Made by a program: the position numbers and the translations under genes. From the NCBI GenBank assembly GCA_037126765.1, contig JBBCBC010000026.1, positions 29,497,698-29,561,697 on the forward strand: 64,000 nucleotides of DNA, written 5' to 3'. A model generated the notes under the pieces. The model saw nothing but the letters and a program-made list of their open reading frames with translations, did no database searches and had not been told where the DNA came from. Below, piece by piece: positions 54,937-64,000 of the stretch (position 1 is the stretch's first letter; the number at the start of each line of letters is the position of its first letter). This DNA comes from Stenogyne calaminthoides. Its lineage: Eukaryota; Streptophyta; Magnoliopsida; Lamiales; Lamiaceae.

Positions 54937-56857
54937 TCACTTCTTATCACCTGTAGCCGTTGGTGTCTTGTTCAGTTGCTTTTCGTGGTTCGTTTTCGTT
55001 TCATCAAGATATGAACGTAGAGACGAACTTTTGGTGGAGACGGAAGGCAATGTACGCCACAGCCAAGAATCGGACGGAGATTTTGGTAAAGGAGGCGGAG
55101 AGAGAAGTCCCGAGAGATTCTGATGTAAAGACTTTTCCACAGTTGCTGATTTTGAAAAGTGCTTTTCGAAACTCTCCGTTGGCACTTGTTCAATCACTTT
55201 GAAATCATGATTATTTGGCAGCAATTTCTTCAAATCTTCAAGGGACGAATCTTCTGTACGCGTTTGATCAATCCTCTTTATTATGAGCTCATGATCTTCG
55301 TCTCGTTTCTTGGGAGAAGAAGAAAAATCCGTGGATTTCATGTTCTGTTCTGTATCTACATAAAGAGTTTTCTCAACAATAGGATCTCCAGAACCCAACT
55401 CCTCTGGACTTCCCCGACCATCCAATAACTCCTGGAACATTTTGAAGCACGTTTTTTCTTCAGCAACAGAGATGACTTCTTTATCTTCAAGAAACGGCGC
55501 AGATGCATTTGTAGATGTGCTAAGGCTTGCTGCATGACCCCTATTGTTTCTCAATTTGGTGAGATCTCGATCAAGTTCAGCAGCATGGATTTTGTCGAGT
55601 GATTTTAGCTCAGCTTGATCCGACCTGGACTGCTAATCCAAATAATGTAGTAATGAGCAACACTTTTTGACCCAATTTTGACTAAAGAATTCAACCAAAA
55701 CTGTTTTTATATGTTTACGTGAATCATGGAAAAAATTTGAGAAGTATTAGTTGTATAGTGAAAAAGTACTAATACTTCTCTTCTTTTAAACTAATACTTC
55801 TCATCATATATTTCAAAAATATTAAGTCAAACAACTAATCTGCATAGCATGAAGACAAATGTACATAAACTTAAATGGATAAAGTAAGAAACACGAGTTA
55901 CCTCGTTCTCAATCTCGTTGTAAGAACCAGCTGACGAAGATCTACGGTCAACTTTCTTAGCAGAAGACGGCTACTCGGGTTCTCACACTCATAGCAGGAA
56001 CAGGATTCAAAAGGCGTTTTAACTCTTTAAGCAAAACCGGGGCAACAAACCACACATTGCAGGCACATTTTGGCGTTGATTATACTCATCATCACTATCA
56101 TCACTCTCTTTCTCTTCCTTATGCTCCTCGTAATATGAATATCGATCTGCAAAGCTCGGTCCGTGATATCTTAGCGAAGGCTTATGCCCGATTAACCGTC
56201 TTTTTCCGTCTCTCGTTGAAGAAAAAGATTGCTTTTGGGCGCGTATTGAGGGTCGCTCCGTAGCCATCGCCCGCAGCAGGGAGAAACCTGTCCATCATGA
56301 ACTCACGATCCGTTGACAAGTTTACGGAAGGTTTTTCGCACCTAAATCGCTTAAGCCACTCATGCTACAATTCAAGAAAGACGATTCTGCCCTCGACAGC
56401 GATCGAGTGCATCCACGTAGGCCTCATCACTATCCCCGATTCGAACACGCCTTACTTCTCTCGGCATTTTCATCGAGAGATTGATCGGCACGTGAGATAT
56501 TATTCGTGAGCATCAATATCTCGTCTCGCTTTTACGTTAGCACGAGGCTAATCATCAACTTGGTCCTTTTCGGATGCCTCCCGGTGGAAGCTTTGGGGCG
56601 ACGGAGGTTTATCAGAGTTTCGATTTTGCGGATTCGGTCTTCCTTAGGTTGTCAGGAGAGTGTTCCCATAAAAACGGAACGGCTCCTGGATTTCTAATGG
56701 GACCGGATTTCAGTTCTGATCTGTGGGAAGGAAGCTGAGGTACGGAAGTGTGAGATTTACTGATTTGCCTTTTTACAGTTCTTACTGAGGTTGCGGTTGG
56801 GACGTGTCGTCTAACTGATAAAAACGGTTGGTTGAGATTCAACGGTTTGTCTTCCAT
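54937..56857 (-). pseudogene. Broken DUF688-like gene
   Basis: The start is probably at 56857 (MEDKPLNLNQPFLSVRR); the next conserved block, NPGAVPFLWEHSPDN, is the hallmark motif of plant DUF688 proteins of unknown function. The frame ends at a stop at 56612. Further blocks appear in other frames: PKLPPGG (about 56580), SRAESSFLNCSMSGL (about 56350-56410), MATERPSIRAQKQSFS through LLPRFCLKS (56267-56019), NPVPAMSVRTRV (about 55990), and SSAKKVDRRSSSAGSYNEIENE (to 55902, followed by a GT donor). The last exon, 55632-54937, is open and ends with a stop. At least five frame changes separate these pieces, so it is almost certainly a pseudogene unless the local sequence is poor. No enzymatic motif is seen. 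Confidence 0.6.
55650..55840. repeat. Intronic repeat in the DUF688-like gene
   Basis: TTTGACCCAATTTTGACTAAAG...GTGAATCATGG...AGAAGTATTAGTTGTATAGTG (in pieces) parallels the repeat in the RMR intron at 53245-53563. Confidence 0.5.
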
Positions 56858-57839
56858 CAGATTCTTATGTAGCATCAACTCCTCCTATCTGTGTATATAC
56901 CATCACTGATTGTTAATGAAAACACCTAATATGGTTAAGTAAATCAAATCTACACAAAAACTCATATGAAAAAGGTCTCTTACATGAGGCGAAGTACAAA
57001 TTAGCACAAATCACACCCACCTCTCCCAAAGTGTTTAAAGAGTCAATGCCAAATTATACTCCGTCTCCATGAGACCGTCTCACGCAAGTGTGTCTCCTGT
57101 ATCTATATGCACTATGCAGCATTATATGTTGAAAGGCAAAAGGTCTTTTTTCTAGTCCTATAAATTTCCTCATCTTTTGTTCCATGACGATTCATTTTTC
57201 GAGTTTACTGTTTTAAAGTTAACAGGACTAAGTAGTTGAATTTCAATTTGAAGAAGTGGAGTGTCCTGGAAAAAAAAGGGCAAATTCAGAAGACTAAAAG
57301 AACATGTCCCTTTGCTGAAAGCTCAATCAATCTATGATTTTCATTGATTAAAGTTTTGTTCAGATTCCATTGATTAAAGTTTTCTTAAAAAACAGCAGTA
57401 ATTTGATGACTATTCTTCTGAGAAATAAATCTGAAAATTGAAACTGAATCATTCTCAAGACAGGGAAACTAAAGCACTCTGATCATTCATTCAATCAAGA
57501 ACACAGTAAAAACATATTACAAAGACATTTCAATCCGACTACAGAGTGAATTTCAGAACACTTTACAATCAATGAGATATTGCAATCAATAAATCAAAGA
57601 AAAATCAAATTAAAGTCCCATAAATATAACATACCACCTGAATAATTCCAAAAAAAAAAAATACCAAACAAAATTTAACAATCATCCACCAAAAATCACC
57701 AATGATTAAGATCATAACCCAACAAATATCAGCTGAATAAACAACACAAGAGGCAAACAGAAATGAAAAGGAAAAAAACAGAGAAAGATTGTACCTTTTC
57801 ACACAAAAAAACCAGAGGAATCTTGCAATTGAATGCTTA

Positions 57840-58075
57840 TTGAATGAATACTTCACATACATAAAAGCCCATCTCTTTGCATATTTATTATTCGAAGCTG
57901 TAAAACCCCAAAAGGTAATAACTTCAACAAGAGAGAGAAAGTAAACAAAATTGAGAAATCTTGCAAAGTGTTGTTTGAATTCTAATTTAGGATAAAATCG
58001 AGCCCACCTCTGAACATTTATTGATCCAAGCTGTAAAACCCCAGAAGGTAATAACTTCAAGAAGAGAGAAAAAGG
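57840..58075. repeat. Tandem duplication, period about 134 bp
   Basis: AGCTGTAAAACCCCA(A/G)AAGGTAATAACTTCAA(C/G)AAGAGAGA (in pieces) occurs at about 57896 and 58029, with less similar flanks (AAAATCGAGCCCA versus CATAAAAGCCCA). Confidence 0.7.
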
Positions 58076-59699
58076 ATGGAAATAATAACCAAACACAGCC
58101 TTAACAAATTTGCAAAGCTTATCTGCAATGATTTTAACTTATTTGCAGTGACTATAGAAAAATTTGCAGCCTATCTGTTTGCATCTTGAATGTGTGAAAT
58201 TTAAAATCTGGTTATAAGATTTATTAATTTATTAAATGAGAAATTGAGAATCAAATGGTAACTACTTTTTGAGGAATATAATAATCCTTGGACTTTGGCT
58301 TGTGGTCTACTATACTGTGTTAATTTTTTGGATCATGTGATGACATTTTATTTAATTATGAGTTGGGCCCCAAAAGTCGTACGCATACATGCATTATTGA
58401 TTATTCACTCAAGTATAAATTCTGGGAAATTGAGAACCAAAAATGTATATTGAGTTAGGACCAACATGGAGATTGTTTATTCCATTAGTCAATATTAAAA
58501 GGAGTTTGATCATTCTGGAATAAAGGTGGACACCTCAGCATGCATGATAAAAGAAGAATGGTGGGTGTTGGATCATTTGTTTTTTTCAAAATATTATCTT
58601 TATGGGATTTTATTTAATTTGTTTAACAATTTCTTTTTAATGAGAATGAAGACATGATAATTTCTTGTTTAACAGTTCCTTGCCTCCTTTCTAGTAATCT
58701 TTTGTCAAATTTTAAAATTCATAATTATAATGATAATTTGAATTTCTTATGTCCCTATCATTGCCACCACTAAATAATTTTAATTTATGGTAGTATTATA
58801 TTTCACTTTCATCACTGTACGGTTTCTGGACACACAATATACGCCTAATGTTGGTTTAAAATTTTAATATTTTGAGCTCAAATAACTTGATGATAATTAA
58901 TAATCATTAAGAAAAAAACTATATGACTTAAGAGTCTTTGAATTTGTTTTGATAAGAGTCAATTTGAGGCCAACTTTGTCCCTCCAGACTTGGACTCAAA
59001 TAGCAGCCACCCAGCATACTTATTATTTATGTCAAATTTGAGGTCAATTGTAGTTGGCCGCAACTCTTAAAATATCTTATTTTCTTTCATTTTTATTTAA
59101 TTTTAAGTTTAGCTTTATTTTATTTAGTTAATTTTTTTATGATATTCTCTTTGTTATTAATACATACATACAATTATATTATATATACACCTGAAAAATA
59201 CTATGGAATATAAAAAAATTGAAAATGTTAGTAATAGTGAAATTTGTTCATCATCGAATGTAAAACTTTAGTCACTCTTCATCATCGAACAGCAATTATG
59301 AATTTCCTCATCGTAGAAAAATTGCCCAAGAAAATGAAATCTAGAATTATTAGCTTTTTTGGGATGTTCCATTTTTATCCATGTGTTACAATATTTATTA
59401 TTAGTTGTCAGTTTGTCACACGTTATTGTTTGTCATGTTCTCTATTCTCGTATTCAAGAAATATAAATTTTAATAAAAAGTCTTTTCCCCCTAGATTTTT
59501 TTCTTGATACAGATTATTTTCAATTAATATATATTAGTAAAAATGTCATTTAACATTAAAAAATAAATCACGGGCTGAATAATTTAAGTTGAAATAGAAA
59601 ATCACACCCAAAGGATTTTTTTTTCCTTAACAGAAAGAAACACACCCAAAGTTACATGATGGGTGCCACTGCATTAAAAATGTCTCTGAATTGACACCA

Positions 59700-59870
59700 T
59701 CTATAGTATAATTTAGAAGCGTGTAATTATATAAAACAGAAGTATACAATTATATTCTCATATTAGCAGTTGCACTTTCTGTGTAAATAAATCGTTCTTT
59801 TCAGCATAACAAGTTGCACGCTTTTAAAATGCAGTAAAAATGCACGGTGCACTCGAATGCATACAAGACA
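59700..59870. repeat. GTGCACC-family foldback relic
   Basis: TAGAAGCGTGTAATTATATAA ... GTTGCACGCTTTTAAAATGCA ... GCACGGTGCACTCGAATGCA in pieces, matching the arms of the copy at 33745-33945. Confidence 0.6.
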
Positions 59871-61409
59871 CAACCCTCTGAATTTTATTTGTTGTCTTGA
59901 ATAAAAACTAAAATGGTGAAAATACAAAGTGTTGAGTTGACAAATGACAATGTTGTCAGATTATTTTGAAAGTTTAGAAAAAAAAATATTAATTTCACAT
60001 GGTGTAGAAAATTAGAAATGGTGGTGGGTTCACAAGAAACTCGTAAAAACATAAAAGCCCACTTTTTGAGCCATTATGTTGGCTTGCAGGATCATCCACG
60101 TTATGTCTGTTTCAGTGTAACCCAAAAATAAAGCAACCCTTCTTTTATTTATGTCTTTTATCTTTTTCTTTTTTTTATAAACAAAATTACTAGAAGTATT
60201 AAATAAATAAAAATTCGACTATATGATTTAAAATAACCACCAACTGACACATACGTTAAACTATATAACCACAAATCGTGACATCTGCATTTTGAACTTA
60301 TTATTAGCATACAAAGATGGTTCTTTTCTTTTTGAGAAGTAAAATTAGTTTTTGTATAATATATTATATTATATTACACAAAGTTATGAATTTAACCATC
60401 TCACATAAGCATCCTTGCAAAAAGAAAAAAGAAAAAAGATTAATTTATACAAGAGCCACTATTTTCACCTAATAATCCCCTATACACCCTCCTTAAATTT
60501 TGGAACTAGAATGAATATTTTATTCTTATATAAAAATATCAATTCATTTAAATTCCCTAAACAATATTCCAAACTGTATTCACTTAGACTAAACCAGGCC
60601 CAGCTGGTCCAATCGACTTGACAGCCCATTGGGCCTATTTTGGCGGGCTTAATATTACGTCAATTTTAATTTTGTATAGATCCATCTCATATGTTTTACT
60701 CTGTTTTTCGTTAAACTCGATTGCTATTTCATTTTGGAATATTTATAGTTACTTGCGATTAACATTCTTGTTTGGTTTCATGACTCTGATACCCCAACAT
60801 GTTGGGGTTAATCATTCGAACATTAATTTGAGGTCCAATATAATACCAATTTAGAAATCTATTTTTTTGTTTCAATTATAATGAAATGTCTAATTTTTTG
60901 TTCGAATATACAAATTTATATCACATGTATCATTACACTCCAATATACAAAACTCTAAGGCTCCCTTTTAGGAAGGGATTAGAACTTTTTACTACCAATT
61001 TTCTATAATTTTTTTATACTTGCAAGATTTCAAAAACATATACATAAATATATAATAAAAATTTCTCAAGTGCAAAGTTGATTTGTTTGCAGAGATTCTC
61101 TCTCATGTCTTGTACGTCATTCAAATTAAGATGCGATTTGATCAATTTTAATTTGGATTTAACTATGCGCTCTAAATCATAAACCTAAACAATGAATCAC
61201 TAAATCGTATATGAATCATTGAATTGAACTATATGAACCACTAAAGTGAAACCATGAACCACTCGACAGGATTTGGGTTGAATTGAAAAAAAAAATGTAA
61301 AATTGAAATTAAAGTTAAAAAAAAACTGAATTTGGAAAAAAAAAACTAAAACAAAAAAAAAAATAAAGATTCTTCATAAAATTAAATTGCACCAACCGGA
61401 GAATTTACC

Positions 61410-62150
61410 ATGTTTGCAGCTTATAAATCTTCCTAGTCAACAAGTTGCTTGGATTTGGTGAGCAGTGAACAAAATTTAAAACAATTTGTTCATTATGGTC
61501 AACTTACGTAAAAGTCCATAATTCTCTAATGCAACTTGGATGCTTTGTTGTTAGGAAAATTAAATAAACGAATTAATTTTCTGGCGTTTTTATAAGTTTA
61601 GAATTGTAGATAACATAATAGGGCCTTCTGTCTATACGTTTGAGTTTGATTCGATGGGCTTTCTTGCGATATGGTGGAGTAAGAGAATTCGACAATGAGT
61701 GAGAGAGTATTCTGAAAATTAAATAAGCGAATTAATTCGACTACTCTACAAATTTGAATTTTAATGAGATGAAATTCTTTAACTATGATAGTTATGGATT
61801 TATTTTTAATTTAAGAATAGTCGCACTACAATATACAACGCTCCTGTAACTATTCAAGTCAAGGGGAAACATTGATTTTGATGCCTCTCGAATTTAATAT
61901 TGTGGATTGAGAAATTTTGAAATTTAAAAAACAACATAATGAAAATTAAGAAAAATAATTGCAAGTGTCTGCAGTGTGTTTGTTTGTAGCTTAAGTCATC
62001 CCTAGTCAACTATTTGCTTAGAATTAGGGAGAAAGTGGATCAAAATTTAATTGACTAGCTACTTAATTAATTAACTTGTCATTGATTTAAACAAGTTGTT
62101 CATGTGGTCAACTCAAACCATGATTTTTGTGATGCAATATGGTTTGCAAC
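61410..62150. repeat. Diverged direct duplication about 550 bp apart
   Basis: TTTGCAGCTTATAAATCTTCCTAGTCAACAAGTTGCTT (in pieces) near 61415 pairs with TTTGTAGCTTAAGTCATCCCTAGTCAACTATTTGCTT (in pieces) near 61980. The similarity continues through GTTCAT(T/G)...GGTCAACT about 60-100 bp later. Confidence 0.55.
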
Positions 62151-63149
62151 ATGGTACTATGATAGTTATTTATCATTTAACTTCAAACTTAATCTCAAAA
62201 TTTAAAAAGCTAAGTTTAGGAACTTTGAAAAAAAAAAAACACTTTCTTATCTATATAAAATAGAAATTGCAAACACACACTAAATGGTGTTTAAAATTTA
62301 TATAAAAGTCTTAGTATTTCGACTTTTTTTTGTTCTTATATTGAACTTTACATTTCGAAAAAATTCAACTTGGAAAAAAAGGTTTGAAGTTGACCGAATT
62401 TATGGCCTAAATGGATTTTTTTTTTTTTTATAATTAAAATAGAGCAATTTTTGAATTGTTATTGTAAATATAGAGTGGGTTTTAAAACAATTCTTGCATA
62501 ATAGTTCCTTTCTGGCTATTAATTTAAAAGATTTCTTTTTAAATAACAATTTAAAATTACTCTATTTTTAATAAATAAATAAATAAAAAACCCTAAATCT
62601 TGTATACATAATAGTTCCTTTCTGGCTATTAATTTATAGAAATGCCCTAACTGTAGACTTATAATTGTAGCTATAGGTGGGGATCAATAAATTCAATTAT
62701 GTGATTGCACTCAAAATCGAAATCAATTATTCTCTTTATCGCAATCACTTGCTATTAAAGAACAAAAATGAATTATGAGTGTTAATCGAGCTAACTAATA
62801 AGTAGGCAAGTTAGCTAATCAACATGACCAACTTAAAGTAGCAAAAATAAAGTCTTGTACTAGGTATTTTTTGAGTATTTTTTAATTATCTAATTAATTT
62901 ATTTCTCCTTTTAGTAATATGAGAAATCACACCAAACACTCAATTTTAGCAATTGAAAAAAAACTAATTTCTTAGATTTACCAAAATCTTTAGCATAATA
63001 TAATTGCATATATAGTGGAATGATTTAATTTTTAAAAAAAAAGTAAAGGGATATATTAAAAACAAGAATGATAATTATTGAGAAAGTCACTCATGCTCGA
63101 TTCAACAATGAAGATTCTCATAAAAGTGGGTCTCATTACCTTAGGATTG

Positions 63150-63310
63150 GAAATGCATTCATAGTAACATTTTTAAGCGTGCAACTATACAAAACAAGCG
63201 TGCAACTATTCCAAATAGAAGCATGCTGTTATGTTCCCATATTAATAGTTGTATTTTTTTGTGTAAATAAGTTGCACTTTTCAACATAACAAGTTGCATC
63301 TTTTAAAATC
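63150..63310. repeat. GTGCACC-family foldback relic
   Basis: GCGTGCAACTATACAAAACAAG...GTGTAAATAAGTTGCAC...AACAAGTTGCATC in pieces; same word order as other family members but without the terminal GTGCACC arms. Confidence 0.5.
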
Positions 63311-64000
63311 AATATGAATGTGACGGTCTTGGCCGGGTCATCTCAAGCACTTTGCTTCTCATAAAATGGAGAAGCCCTAGCAAGAGAGTTTTCAAAAAAT
63401 TGACACTTTGACTAATGCAAACTCAAAATAAATTAAGGATGAATTTTCACAAAGTGTTTAATGCAGAAAAGTAGGAATTCTCTTAATCCATTTTTGTATA
63501 CATTCGTTGCCGTTGTTTTCACTTTTTCCATTCTTGTTGGTTAATTATTTGGCCGTTGCGATTGAGTTACTGTTATTGATATTTTTGTGAGAAAAAAATA
63601 CTGTAGAATTGAAAAAAAACTGGAATCCTTGATGGGATATGGATGAAGATAATTTTTTTCTTGTTCACTTCTTGGAGAAGAGAGGGAATTGGTTCCCCAT
63701 CATCTCTCCGTTGATATCTTTATACATGAGTCATTTTATTTTTACTTTGTAATTTTGAGGAATTATTAAAATTCAGTTGGAGTTTTTATTCTATTTTCGT
63801 ATACAAGCATTCCTCTTATTTTTCGTATTCAAGCATTCCTCTCAATCATATATATAATAGAAAATTTATTTTGCTTATGTTTCGATTTTTTAATTATATA
63901 TCACACATTTAGATAAGCAATATTTTAAAAAGTATTTGATGTGATATGATACTAATACCATTTAAGCTTAATACTATTCTTTGTAAAACTAATATTATAG

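Larger units (their letters stand above)
56858..64000. other. AT-rich intergenic region, no gene supported
   Basis: About 7 kb without a protein or RNA gene that I can defend. The first kilobase may include the promoter and leader of the DUF688-like gene. Repeats are noted separately: a 134-bp tandem duplication (57840-58075), GTGCACC-family relics (about 59700-59870 and 63150-63310), a duplicated block (61410-61560 and 61965-62150) and a 33-bp direct repeat (62488 and 62606). Confidence 0.5.

Noticed and set aside
57605..58096. 163-codon minus-strand open frame
   Set aside because: Phe-rich translation across a tandem duplication in AT-rich DNA; no family resemblance.

Overview
The window looks like nuclear DNA of a flowering plant, probably a eudicot. 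It is AT-rich, its genes are split by short GT-AG introns, and it carries plant Ty1/copia LTR retrotransposons, TA-flanked Stowaway-like MITEs and a tRNA-type SINE. The protein families (FAR1, shaggy/GSK3 group II, RMR-type PA-TM-RING, RINGv, plant NSUN) are plant ones. I cannot name the species. All exon models were built by hand from reading frame, splice sites and family knowledge.

Layout. 1-9130 is a long-LTR copia element that sits inside a FAR1-type gene on the minus strand; the gene continues at 9131-9672 and again off the left edge. 9935-11541 is a solo LTR with a perfect 5-bp target duplication. 13446-14596 (minus) is a small two-exon RINGv membrane protein. 14.6-20.3 kb is repeat-rich and includes a SINE inside a MITE inside another MITE. 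20331-24562 (plus) is a ten-exon mitochondrial aspartate aminotransferase gene with two in-frame stops. 25692-29669 (minus) is a shaggy-like kinase with an intact catalytic domain and a disturbed N-terminus. 29.7-34.3 kb is repeats. 34325-38377 (minus) is an apparently intact ten-exon mitochondrial ribosomal protein L1. 39083-42144 (minus) is an NSUN-family RNA methyltransferase with one frameshift. 42449-47449 is a decayed short-LTR copia element with a perfect target duplication. 51628-53816 (plus) is an RMR-type PA-TM-RING gene with a frameshift inside the RING. 54937-56857 (minus) is a heavily broken DUF688-like gene. The last 7 kb holds no gene that I can support.

The genes are ordinary plant housekeeping and signalling genes; I see no operon-like or pathway-level link among them. 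The main pattern is damage. The L1 gene and the kinase domain read cleanly through more than 1 kb of exon each, while five other genes carry lesions: two C-to-T type nonsense codons, a lost zinc ligand, two single-base indels in homopolymers, a retrotransposon interruption and a multiply shifted frame. Either this block is an eroding duplicate or some lesions are assembly errors; the two homopolymer indels are the most suspect. I found no convincing new biological system. The most useful observations are the split FAR1 gene, the aminotransferase with a clean frame and two stops, the exon-2 decoy in its first intron, the RINGv cysteine loss, and several foldback repeat families, some lying in introns of neighbouring genes.
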